Source: Methanomicrobiales archaeon
Lineage (GTDB): Archaea; Halobacteriota; Methanomicrobia; Methanomicrobiales; JACTUA01
Direction: 5' to 3'
Assembly (NCBI GenBank): GCA_028678965.1
Contig: JAJRCM010000087.1
Location: 1-21,311 of the forward strand
DNA: 21,311 nucleotides
Positions 14,513-21,311 of this stretch are shown here, piece after piece. The notes beneath the pieces were generated by a model, which had not been told where the DNA came from, did no database searches, and saw only the letters and a program-made list of their open reading frames with translations. The stretch's first letter is position 1; each line of letters opens with the position of its first letter. Both the position numbers and the translations under genes were made by a program.

Positions 14513-15142
14513 ATGCGCCTCCATGACCTCCTCCTGCCTGAAGACCGGGTCTTCTTCGATCTCTTCCTCCAGATGGCCGTGACCCTGAAGGAAACCGCCG
14601 TTCAACTTTCAGGTATGACCTCCGACCTCTCCACCGCCCACCAGAAGTGCCATTCAATTCGCCAGCTGGAGCATGATGCGGATGGGGTAGCACGGCATAT
14701 CTACGATCGTCTTGATGAATCACTCATCACACCGCTTGAACCAGAGGAGATTGCTCGGCTCACTCCCGCACTCGATGATGTGATTGACAGTATTGACTGG
14801 GTCTCGCATCAGCTGTGCAGCTATGGAATCACTGACTCCAATGAGATCCTTGTCGAATTCTCGGAGCTCATCATACGGTCCGCAGAGGAGATTGAGCGAG
14901 GGGTGACCCTGCTTAGTACCTTGAAGAATCCGGCAGAGGTGCAGGCACGGAGCATCGAGATCAACCGGTTGTGGAACCGCTCGCGGGACCTCCTCTCTCA
15001 TGCTGTCCTTGACCTGTTCAAGACGAAAGATCTTCTCCTCATTATCAAGTTCAAGGATATCTATGAAAACTTGGAAGAGGTTCTTGCCAGGTGCAACAAT
15101 GTCGGTCATGTGTTGAATGACATCTCCATGCATCATACATGA
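14513..15142 (+). CDS. DUF47 / PhoU-like protein, first copy
   Basis: All-helical PhoU-like protein of 209 residues; DUF47 proteins are encoded beside PiT phosphate transporters and are thought to control them. The first ExxxD-type metal motif is present in SIRQLEHDADGVA (48-60), as is LITPLEPEEI. The second motif, which in the other copy reads NRLENLADD (151-159), is NRLWNRSRD here, so E154 became W and D158 became R. The two paralogues are colinear over 209 residues without a visible gap. Its stop overlaps the PiT start in ATGA. The ATG at 14513 has no clear ribosome site and may be leaderless or reached by read-through from tRNA-Ala. Confidence 0.88.
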   Translation: MRLHDLLLPEDRVFFDLFLQMAVTLKETAVQLSGMTSDLSTAHQKCHSIRQLEHDADGVARHIYDRLDESLITPLEPEEIARLTPALDDVIDSIDWVSHQLCSYGITDSNEILVEFSELIIRSAEEIERGVTLLSTLKNPAEVQARSIEINRLWNRSRDLLSHAVLDLFKTKDLLLIIKFKDIYENLEEVLARCNNVGHVLNDISMHHT

Positions 15143-16317
15143 ACCCCAGTGATTTTCTCATTCCCGGTATCCTCATCGCGCTCCTCTTCAATTTCGTGAG
15201 CGGTCTCAATGGTGCCGCAAACTCCATTGCCACCGTCATTGCCACGAGAGCCCTCTCACCGTTCCGTGCGATTACCCTCGCCGCGGCATGTAACGTGATC
15301 GGACCGTTTCTATTTACCACGGCCATCGCTCACACACTAGGATCCGGCCTCCTTCAACAGTCACAGATTACCCCGCTTCTCCTCTTCATTGCTATCATCG
15401 TCGCTGCCACGCTCGTCATCATCGCTACCCTCTCCGGGCTCCCTATCTCCTCCAGCCACGCACTCATTGGTGGGCTTATCGGAGCAGGGTTCGCAGCAGA
15501 AGGCACAGGAATCCTGATCCTCCCTGAGATGAAGACCCTGCAGGTCCTGCTCTTCACCGTGATTCTGGGGATAGGGGCAGGGAGTGTGGGGCTCGTACTT
15601 CTCACTTCTCTGATGGGTATTGAGCCGGATACCAGAGTCGCCCTGATGGGAGCCCTTTTCTGGATCTCTATCGCCATCCCATTGATGATGTTCTCCGGAA
15701 TCCTCCATCTCTCTGGTATCACTGCCATTATCATCTTCATCATCATCTCCCCGGTGCTCGGTTTTATGGGTGCCTTCACCTGCGATCTCACCATCCTGTA
15801 CCTCTTCCGCCGTTCAAGGATGGATATTCGACGCCGGATCTTCACTCCCCTCCAGGTGCTTGCCACTGCATTTCAAGCACTCGGGCATGGAGCTCATGAT
15901 GGTCAACTGGCCGCGGGGATTATCGTTGCCTTTTTCATTTCCATGGGATTGATGACCAGTTTCTTCGTCCCACTCTGGGTAACCCTCGCCACTGCTGGAG
16001 CTATCGGGCTAGGAACCCTCTTTGGTGGATGGCGTGTCGTTGAGAGGATGGGAAAAAAGATTACACGTTTGCGCCCCTACCAGGGATTTGCCGCTTCCAC
16101 ATCAGCGGGACTCATCATCTCCTCACTGACCTCTGTCGGTATACCCATCTCGACCACCCACGTGATTGGTGGCACTATCGTCGGTGTGGGGGCAACCAGG
16201 GGACGAGCAGCAGTGCAGTGGGAAGCAGTCAGGATTATCATTGCTGGGTGGTTAATCACCTTACCACTCGCGTTTATTCTCTCATGGCTCCTGTATACGA
16301 CAATTCAATTCCTCTGA
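15139..16317 (+). CDS. Divergent PiT-family transporter, first copy
   Basis: Polytopic membrane protein of 392 residues with about ten hydrophobic helices, in the inorganic phosphate transporter (PiT) family. The inverted-repeat serine/histidine elements are kept: PISSSHALIGGLIGAG and PISTTHVIGG. The two signature loops are not. Where PiT proteins read GFHDSAN, this has GLNGAAN (22-28), losing the Asp; where they read HGTNDAQK, it has HGAHDGQL (250-257), with Thr and Asn replaced. It is also about 50 residues longer than the second copy, mainly in the middle. Transport of phosphate cannot be assumed; another anion, altered coupling or a sensor role is possible. Translation is coupled to the DUF47 gene by ATGA. 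Confidence 0.82.
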   Translation: MNPSDFLIPGILIALLFNFVSGLNGAANSIATVIATRALSPFRAITLAAACNVIGPFLFTTAIAHTLGSGLLQQSQITPLLLFIAIIVAATLVIIATLSGLPISSSHALIGGLIGAGFAAEGTGILILPEMKTLQVLLFTVILGIGAGSVGLVLLTSLMGIEPDTRVALMGALFWISIAIPLMMFSGILHLSGITAIIIFIIISPVLGFMGAFTCDLTILYLFRRSRMDIRRRIFTPLQVLATAFQALGHGAHDGQLAAGIIVAFFISMGLMTSFFVPLWVTLATAGAIGLGTLFGGWRVVERMGKKITRLRPYQGFAASTSAGLIISSLTSVGIPISTTHVIGGTIVGVGATRGRAAVQWEAVRIIIAGWLITLPLAFILSWLLYTTIQFL

Positions 16318-16376
16318 TGGAGTAATCCTAAACCGCCACATTTTTCTGGTTACCATGGTGATATTCGGTGATCTGC

Positions 16377-17006
16377 ATGGGAATCAGGGAGTGGGTGGTA
16401 CCCAGGGATAAGATTTTTTTTGATCTCTTTGAACGCCAGGCTTCGGTGGTGATGCGGGCAGCCGATGAATTGGTGAAGCTGGTGGAGGATTACCGCGATG
16501 TAAAAACCGGTGTGAAACAGATTGAGTCACTCGAACATGAGGGGGATCGTCTCGCTCATGAAATTTACGAACAATTGAACATCACCTTTATCACTCCCTT
16601 AGAACCGCACGAGATCTCCCACCTAGCATCAGCGATGGATGACATCCTCGACTACATTGACGGTACCACCCAGATGATGTACAATTACAGCATCACCGAG
16701 ACCGATTCCCACATGCGGGAACTCGCGAAATTAATCCAGCTTTCTGTCTCGGAGCTCACCGAGGCAGTGCAGCACATCCGGTCCATCAAAGACCCACGAG
16801 AGATTGAGGGGCGGTGTATCGAAGTGAACCGGCTGGAAAATCTTGCCGATGACGTACTGGCCCATGCCATCATCGACCTGTTCAAAACTGATGACGCCAT
16901 CACTATCATCAAACTCAAAGATGTCTACCAGTACCTGGAAGTTGCTACGGACAAATGCGAGGATGCGGCCAACGTCCTTTCTGATATTGCCATACGACAT
17001 TCGTGA
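16377..17006 (+). CDS. DUF47 / PhoU-like protein, second copy
   Basis: Paralogue of the protein at 14513, also 209 residues. Both metal-binding motifs look intact: IESLEHEGDRLAHEI (49-63) and NRLENLADDVLAHAI (151-165). LEPHEI and AIIDLFKTDDAITIIKLKDVY are family-typical. The ATG at 16377 is chosen because GGTGA ends five bases before it; a GTG at 16368 in the same frame overlaps that ribosome site. The next gene, the second PiT transporter, starts 25 bases after its stop, and the pair should be one transcript. Expected role: regulator or partner of the adjacent phosphate transporter at the membrane face. Confidence 0.9.
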   Translation: MGIREWVVPRDKIFFDLFERQASVVMRAADELVKLVEDYRDVKTGVKQIESLEHEGDRLAHEIYEQLNITFITPLEPHEISHLASAMDDILDYIDGTTQMMYNYSITETDSHMRELAKLIQLSVSELTEAVQHIRSIKDPREIEGRCIEVNRLENLADDVLAHAIIDLFKTDDAITIIKLKDVYQYLEVATDKCEDAANVLSDIAIRHS

Positions 17007-17030
17007 TGCTGATTTTCGCTGGAGCCCCCC

Positions 17031-18057
17031 ATGGTACCCTCTTCACCCATTTTTATCGGTGCCATCATCGGCGTTGCGCTCATCTTTGATTTTACCAACG
17101 GGTTCCATGACTCGGCAAACTCCATCTCCACCATTGTATCAACAAAGGTTCTGTCCCCCAAGAGGGCGGTAGTATTTGCAGCCTTTTTTAATCTTATCGC
17201 AGCATTCGGATTCGGTGTCGCTGTGGCGAGTACCATCAGCAAGATTATCAAACTGGACATTGTTGCGACCGAGAGTATTCCCGTCATCGTTCTCGGTGCT
17301 CTCCTGGGGGCGATCAGCTGGAACCTGATCACCTGGTACTTCGGACTCCCCACCTCCTCCTCCCATGCCCTCATTGGCGGGCTCATAGGAGCAGGGATCG
17401 CGGCAGCAGGGCTTCTCTGCCGTCAAGCTCGATACCATCCAGCTGGTAGCAACCTTCATGATCATCTCACCGATTATCGGTCTGTCCTGCGGATTTCTGT
17501 TCATGGCAGTGGTCCTCTGGCTCACACGAGGAGCTCACCGGACCTTGGCTGAGCAGAATTTCCGTCGCCTCCAGCTCCTCTCCGCTGCCTCTTACAGCTT
17601 CAGCCACGGGACAAACGATGCCCAGAAGACCATGGGGATCATCGTCCCTCTCCTGTTCAGTATCGGGTACTTCGGGCCTGCAGTAGATACCAATCAACTG
17701 CCGGTCCCGTTCTGGGTGATTCTCATCGCCCATGCTGCGATAGCTCTGGGCACCCTGACCGGAGGATGGCGAATCGTCAAGACCATGGGGTATCGGATCA
17801 CCAACCTCCGCCCGGTTCACGGTTTCTCGGCTGAAACCGCGGGTGCTGCGACCATCATCGGTGCGTCTGTCATCGGTATCCCAGTCATCACGACACACAT
17901 CATCTGCTCATCGATCATAGGTGTTGGATCAACGATGGGGTTCAGCACGGTAAAATGGGGAGTGGCACGGAGTATCCTCTGGGCATGGATCCTCACCATC
18001 CCCCTGAGCGCACTCATCGGGTACCTCTCCTTCACCCTGATAAGGATCTTTCTCTGA
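17031..18057 (+). pseudogene. PiT-family phosphate transporter, frame broken by one base
   Basis: Canonical archaeal PiT transporter, about 341 residues once the frame is restored. Signature loops are conserved: NGFHDSANSISTIVSTK (23-39) in the first half, HGTNDAQKTMGII in the second, plus GLPTSSSHALIGG and the matching PVITTHII. The frame starting at 17031 runs correctly to GAGIAAAG, then shifts; the right continuation GFSAVKLDTIQLVATFMII is one frame over. Removing one G from GGG at 17409-17411 restores a full protein. Everything on either side is well preserved, so the shift is either very recent, a base-calling error, or a recoding site. Coupled to the DUF47 gene upstream; its end is one base from that of nth on the other strand. 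Confidence 0.85.
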
Positions 18058-18058
18058 A

Positions 18059-18736
18059 TCACCGGGAGGGGGAAGTGGCTGTGGAATGTCCGCTCCCTCT
18101 CTCTCTGTAATACCGGCAGTGGGCAGAGATGGGACACAGCTCACAGCGTGGTTTCCGCGCCGTGCAGCAGGCTCTTCCGTGAGCAATGAGGAGATCCGTG
18201 AGGAGTCCCCACCACTTACGGGGAAGTACCTCCATGAGATCCCGCTCAATCGTCACCGGGTTTGAACTATCGGTCAACCCGATCCTCTTCACAATCCGCT
18301 TGACGTGCGTATCGATAGCAACCCCCTCATTCTTCCCGAAGGCATGGTAGAGGACAATATTGGCGGTCTTACGTCCCACCCCTGGAAGCGTGAGCAGCAT
18401 GTCCATGGTCTCTGGTACCTTGCTATTGAATTCCTCAAGGAGAAGACGTGCCGTCGCGATGATGTACAGCGCTTTCACATGGTAGAATCCCAGGCTGTGG
18501 ATGATGGTCTCCACCTCATCCCCTCGGGCTCTCGCAAGTGCCACGATGTCAGGAAAACGCGCAAAGAGAGTATCGCGGATCCGGTCAACTGCCTGATCCG
18601 TGGTCTGAGCAGAGAGGATAGTGAGGATCAGGATTTCGAAGGGAGATCCCCTCCCTGTGGAGGGCCGGCTATCGAGTTGAACACGGTACCGCGCAAGGAG
18701 GAGTTTCAGTACCTTCTCCGCGGGAAGGGTATGCAT
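18059..18736 (-). CDS. nth: Endonuclease III (base-excision DNA glycosylase/AP lyase)
   Basis: Nth of 225 residues, removing oxidised pyrimidines and nicking at the abasic site. The helix-hairpin-helix LPGVGRKTA (117-125) carries catalytic K123; the catalytic Asp is D142 in IDTHVKRI. A [4Fe-4S] cluster loop C191-x6-C198-x2-C201-x5-C207 closes the protein. The ATG at 18736 gives MHTLPAEKVLKLLL, a normal Nth N-terminus; the frame continues upstream only through the tRNA-Pro gene. Only five bases (TCAGA) separate the tRNA 3' end from the ATG, so no ribosome site fits between them. After tRNA 3' processing, the mRNA would be essentially leaderless. The stop is one base from that of the convergent PiT gene. 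Confidence 0.93.
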   Translation of the reverse strand: MHTLPAEKVLKLLLARYRVQLDSRPSTGRGSPFEILILTILSAQTTDQAVDRIRDTLFARFPDIVALARARGDEVETIIHSLGFYHVKALYIIATARLLLEEFNSKVPETMDMLLTLPGVGRKTANIVLYHAFGKNEGVAIDTHVKRIVKRIGLTDSSNPVTIERDLMEVLPRKWWGLLTDLLIAHGRACCTARKPRCELCPISAHCRYYRERGSGHSTATSPSR

Positions 18737-18741
18737 TCTGA

Positions 18742-18816
18742 TGGGGTAGGGCGGATTCGAACCGCCGTCAAAGCGTCCCAAACGCTCTAGGATGGACCAG
18801 GCTACCCTACTACCCC
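18742..18816 (-). tRNA. trnP: tRNA-Pro (TGG)
   Basis: Complete 75-base cloverleaf without intron: acceptor GGGGTAG/CTACCCC, discriminator A, D stem GGGT/ATCC, anticodon stem GAGCG/CGCTT closing loop TTTGGGA (anticodon TGG at 18780-18778), T arm GGCGG-TTCGAAT-CCGCC. No CCA is encoded. It is followed after five bases by the nth start codon on the same strand. Confidence 0.96.
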
Positions 18817-18845
18817 GCCTGTTCCCGGAGAGTTATCTGGCAAGG

Positions 18846-18853
18846 AAAAAAAA
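18846..18853 (-). terminator. T8 tract after pyrH
   Basis: Eight A on the plus strand are T8 on the minus strand, 21 bases after the pyrH stop and about 30 bases before tRNA-Pro. It is a good T-tract terminator for pyrH, separating it from the tRNA-Pro–nth unit. Confidence 0.5.
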
Positions 18854-18874
18854 GTAGCGCTTCTGAACGGGATC

Positions 18875-19579
18875 TCAAACCGGCAGCTTTTTCGGTCGGC
18901 CCTTGCAGACCACGGTCCCGCTGAACGCTCCTTCCAGCACCGCTTCCCTGATAGCGCGGGGGTCCCGCCCATCCATCACAAACAGGGGTATGTCACTGCG
19001 TTCGATCACCTTTGCTGCCACGATGTCAAACACCGTGTTCGACCCGGCGCCCATCTGGGTCTTACGGATAACCTCCATAAGGCGTGAGGGTGTGAGGTGA
19101 TTGTACCGCTCGGCACGGGGATCTTTCCGGGGATCTGCAGCGTAGATGCCATCCACCGAAGTGATATTAAGAAGGGCACACGCCCCCACGTACTCGGCAA
19201 GCACCGCCGCCACCGCATCGGTTGTCTGGCCAGCAATAGCTCCACCCATCACCACGATCTTGTTACTCTCCCCATACTCCCGCGCCTGAGCATAGGTCTC
19301 GGCAATTCTTGGATATGCTGCGGGTCCCAATGCCCCGGCAAGGAGGGCTGCATTCAAGCGGGTGACCATGATCCCGATGTCATCTGCGGCAGCTTCATCC
19401 ATCCCCAGATCCCGTGCGACCTGGATATATCTCCGTGCCTCTCCGCCGCCTCCTGCCACCGTGAAGACACGGTACTTCACCGCCAGGTCTTTAAGAACGG
19501 TCGCGTAGGCGCTGAAATTATGTGAGCCGATCGAGGGCACCAGGATCGACCCACCGAGCGATACCACGATTGTCTTCAT
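18875..19579 (-). CDS. pyrH: UMP kinase, archaeal type
   Basis: Amino-acid-kinase-fold enzyme of 234 residues that phosphorylates UMP to UDP in pyrimidine nucleotide synthesis. Seen: VVSLGGSIL (5-13) at the ATP phosphates, VAGGGGEARRY (41-51), the UMP-site DDIGIMVTRLNA (66-77), VVMGG, LLNITSVDGIYAADP and the C-terminal GTVVCKG. Length matches the archaeal form. The ATG at 19579 follows a CTATATG element centred 33 bases upstream, which predicts a start near 19585 and an almost leaderless mRNA. It is divergent from the radical SAM gene. Confidence 0.94.
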   Translation of the reverse strand: MKTIVVSLGGSILVPSIGSHNFSAYATVLKDLAVKYRVFTVAGGGGEARRYIQVARDLGMDEAAADDIGIMVTRLNAALLAGALGPAAYPRIAETYAQAREYGESNKIVVMGGAIAGQTTDAVAAVLAEYVGACALLNITSVDGIYAADPRKDPRAERYNHLTPSRLMEVIRKTQMGAGSNTVFDIVAAKVIERSDIPLFVMDGRDPRAIREAVLEGAFSGTVVCKGRPKKLPV

Positions 19580-19608
19580 CTGTCACTGTTATGATTATCC
19601 CAGCTCCC

Positions 19609-19615
19609 ATATAGT
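19609..19615 (-). promoter_or_regulatory. TATA box of pyrH
   Basis: CTATATG on the minus strand, centred near 19612, predicts transcription start about 19585, six bases before the pyrH ATG. It is one of two distinct TATA elements in the pyrH/amrS gap. Confidence 0.5.
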
Positions 19616-19697
19616 TCTTCATTCTTGCCGCCGTATGAGCGGGCGTTCTATGGTGATCTTCCATCAGCATGGCGAAGGCGAGAATTCCATCGGCAGG

Positions 19698-19706
19698 AAT
19701 TATATA
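19698..19706 (+). promoter_or_regulatory. TATA box of the radical SAM gene
   Basis: AATTATATA, centred near 19703, predicts a start close to 19728-19730. That coincides with an in-frame ATG at 19728 and is just before the family-like ATG at 19737, so the mRNA is leaderless or nearly so. Confidence 0.55.
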
Positions 19707-19736
19707 CCGGCATCACGATTGGTTCAGATGGTGACC

Positions 19737-20759
19737 ATGCACCCAGCCCTTCAGTACACACCTCTCGAGGAAAAGACGGTCCAATGTTCACTGTGCGCTC
19801 ACCGCTGCCACATCAAGGAGGGGCACCACGGCATCTGCGGGGTGAGATTGAACCGTGACGGGACGCTCTATGCCACCACCTATGGCATGATAAGTGCGGA
19901 GGCAATCGATCCCATTGAGAAAAAACCGCTGTATCACTATATGCCGGGGACTCTGTCCTACTCGCTCGGCAGCGTGGGGTGTAATTTCCGGTGCGCGCAC
20001 TGCCAGAACTGGCATATTTCCCGTGCCGGAGTCAGTGATGGACTCCTGCGGCCGCTCAGCCATGAGGAGGGGGTTCGCCGTGCCTCTGCGGAAGGCTGTA
20101 CCAGCATCTCCTTCACCTACAACGAACCGACTATCTGGCATGAATATGCCCTCGACATGGGGAACCTTGCCCGGAAGGAATACCTGGGAACGGTCTATGT
20201 GACCAATGGCTATATGACCGAAGAGGCACTGAGGGAGCTCGCCCCCATGCTGGAAGCATTCAGGGTCGACCTGAAGTCCTTTTCCGATGAATTCTACCGG
20301 AAGGTATGCGGGGCGCGGCTTCAACCGGTCCTGGATGCCGCTGCGCTGGCGCGGGAGCTGGGGCTGCATATCGAAACAGTGACACTGGTTATCCCCGGGG
20401 TCAACGATTCGATGGATGAGATGGAGGGTCTTATCCGCTGGGTAGTCGACCATCTCGGTCCAGGAACTCCGATGCACTTCACCCGGTTCCACCCCGATTA
20501 TCAGATGGTAGACCGTCGCCCCACTCCAGTAGAGACCCTGGAGAAGATCCACCACCGTGCACAGGAGCTGGGAGTCCGTTTCCCGTACGTAGGCAACGTT
20601 CCCGGGCACTCCCTGGAAAATACCTATTGCCCCGCATGCAAGGTGCTCCTCATCGAGCGCTCAGGCTATCTCACCCGGATTCGTGGATTGAAGGGAAAGA
20701 CCTGCGGTGCCTGCGGAGAGACCATCGAGCTCGTTACTCATGAAAGAACAACCACCTGA
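19737..20759 (+). CDS. amrS: AmmeMemoRadiSam-system radical SAM protein (AmrS)
   Basis: Radical SAM protein of 340 residues from the family named for its genomic association with AMMECR1 and Memo proteins; its reaction is not established. The N-terminal Cys cluster C17-x2-C20-x3-C24 and C34 (in GICG) is followed by the radical SAM motif C82-x3-C86-x2-C89 in GCNFRCAHCQNW. Next come SFTYNEPTIW, VTNGYM, DLKSF and VIPGVND, and a C-terminal Cys-rich tail with CPAC and CGACGE. The family start MHPALQYTPL at 19737 is chosen; ATG 19728, three codons earlier, is equally compatible with the promoter. AMMECR1 and Memo genes are not in this window. The end overlaps the Mut7-C gene by 20 bases. Confidence 0.9.
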   Translation: MHPALQYTPLEEKTVQCSLCAHRCHIKEGHHGICGVRLNRDGTLYATTYGMISAEAIDPIEKKPLYHYMPGTLSYSLGSVGCNFRCAHCQNWHISRAGVSDGLLRPLSHEEGVRRASAEGCTSISFTYNEPTIWHEYALDMGNLARKEYLGTVYVTNGYMTEEALRELAPMLEAFRVDLKSFSDEFYRKVCGARLQPVLDAAALARELGLHIETVTLVIPGVNDSMDEMEGLIRWVVDHLGPGTPMHFTRFHPDYQMVDRRPTPVETLEKIHHRAQELGVRFPYVGNVPGHSLENTYCPACKVLLIERSGYLTRIRGLKGKTCGACGETIELVTHERTTT

Positions 20760-21243
20760 TACTGAACCACGGTTCATGGCCGATCGGATGCTCGGAACGC
20801 TCACCCGCTATCTGAGGTTCATGGGCTACGATACTGTCAGCGCCAATGACCTCCACAGGGGGAACCGCCGCGAGGATTCTCTTCTCCTGGAGAGGGCGAA
20901 TCGGGAGAAGCGGGTCCTCCTCACAAGAGACCGGGAGCTGGCACGACGGGGTGGTGAGAAGGGGGCGGTCTGGATAGCAGAGGAAGGGGTTATCGAGCAG
21001 GTACGGCAGCTGATTGCACTTGGCCTCGTCATACCCCAGCTCCGGATGAACCGCTGTTCAGTCTGCAACCACCGATTACGGAGGGCACACCCTCAGGAGA
21101 TTACTGCTTCATCCTATGCACCCGATAGGAGTGTCTGCACCGATTTTTACTGGTGTCCCCACTGCCATAAGCTGTACTGGATGGGATCCCATGGTTCGAA
21201 TCTTTCACAACGGCTTAAGGAGCTGACCAATAGACAGGAATAA
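20740..21243 (+). CDS. Mut7-C RNase domain protein (PIN-like, zinc ribbon)
   Basis: Protein of 167 residues. The N-terminal part (about 11-95) is the Mut7-C PIN-like RNase fold, with FMADRMLGTLTRYLRFMGYD (12-31, acidic D15) and VLLTRDRELARRG (59-71, acidic D64). The C-terminal part is a zinc ribbon with C106-x2-C109 and C139-x2-C142, the latter in FYWCPHCHKLYW. The architecture is common in archaea and bacteria; an RNA or tRNA substrate is presumed, not shown. The ATG at 20740 lies within the last codons of the radical SAM gene, so the two are co-translated; an in-frame alternative start 11 codons earlier would overlap more deeply. Confidence 0.85.
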   Translation: MKEQPPDTEPRFMADRMLGTLTRYLRFMGYDTVSANDLHRGNRREDSLLLERANREKRVLLTRDRELARRGGEKGAVWIAEEGVIEQVRQLIALGLVIPQLRMNRCSVCNHRLRRAHPQEITASSYAPDRSVCTDFYWCPHCHKLYWMGSHGSNLSQRLKELTNRQE

Positions 21244-21311
21244 TCTCTGGATATCTCCCTCCTGCAGATAGATAGGTGGTCAGCTTGCTTTTTGAAGAGC
21301 CTTTCGGGACA

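Noticed and set aside
15139..18057. Tandem DUF47–PiT modules as a mobile or recent duplication
   Set aside because: The copies are strongly diverged in sequence and no flanking repeats or transposase were seen, so an old duplication or independent acquisition is more likely.
19788..20609. Minus-strand frame of 273 codons across the radical SAM gene
   Set aside because: Antisense to a clear Cys-motif protein; no recognisable domain of its own.
21280..21311. Possible C-terminal end of a convergent minus-strand gene (reading …SRKALQKAS then stop)
   Set aside because: Only about ten codons are inside the window, too few to support a call.
1..21311. CRISPR arrays, insertion sequences or prophage
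   Set aside because: No regularly spaced repeats, transposase, integrase or phage structural genes were seen on either strand.

Overview
This window reads as an ordinary stretch of chromosome from a methanogenic euryarchaeon, most likely of the order Methanomicrobiales. The evidence is a YcaO–TfuA pair of the McrA thioglycine type, a fused Fae–Hps enzyme, a Hef helicase/nuclease, an archaeal-type glycyl-tRNA synthetase, archaeal UMP kinase, UPF0147 and ZNRD2-like small proteins, GGTGA-type ribosome binding sites, TATA boxes about 27 bases before starts, and a tRNA-Trp whose intron is a box C/D guide RNA. The order is inferred from the mix of families and moderate GC; the genus cannot be read from the sequence. 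No CRISPR array, insertion sequence, prophage or integrase was seen.

Layout. 1-1545 (minus): tfuA (cut by the window edge) and ycaO. 1692-2105 (plus): YjbQ. 2119-2382 (minus) and 2449-2826 (plus): UPF0147 and a ZNRD2-like zinc protein, which appear to share one TATA box. 2817-6769 (minus): glyS followed by hef with a 4-base ATGA overlap. 6983-8318 (plus): a double-HTH protein resembling haloarchaeal 'conditioned medium-induced protein 4', then a UPF0173 metallo-hydrolase. 8443-9833 (minus): tRNA-Trp then fae-hps. 10092-12902 (minus): a glycerophosphodiesterase, and an MTIP–DadD pair that salvages 5'-deoxyadenosine, methylthioadenosine and S-adenosylhomocysteine. 13147-14301 (plus): nicotinate phosphoribosyltransferase. 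14327-14466: a decayed tRNA-Ala fragment followed by an intact tRNA-Ala. 14513-18057 (plus): two tandem DUF47(PhoU-like)–PiT modules. 18059-19579 (minus): tRNA-Pro directly abutting nth, and pyrH. 19737-21243 (plus): an AmrS-type radical SAM protein overlapping a Mut7-C RNase-like protein.

Functional threads. Several genes serve methanogen core metabolism: YcaO/TfuA modify methyl-coenzyme M reductase, Fae–Hps links ribulose monophosphate chemistry, formaldehyde and tetrahydromethanopterin, and DadD–MTIP recycle the nucleoside by-products of SAM chemistry. All three tRNA genes lie immediately upstream of, and in the same direction as, a protein gene. The strongest observations are: (1) the tRNA-Trp intron carries all four C/D boxes, with guide segments whose fifth nucleotides fall exactly on C34 and C39 of the same tRNA; (2) the first DUF47–PiT module has lost signature residues in both proteins, while the second keeps them but its transporter frame is broken by one extra G; (3) a 26-base copy of the 5' half of tRNA-Ala differs from the intact gene only by five transitions and lies where the TATA box predicts transcription to begin; (4) nth starts five bases after the 3' end of tRNA-Pro.
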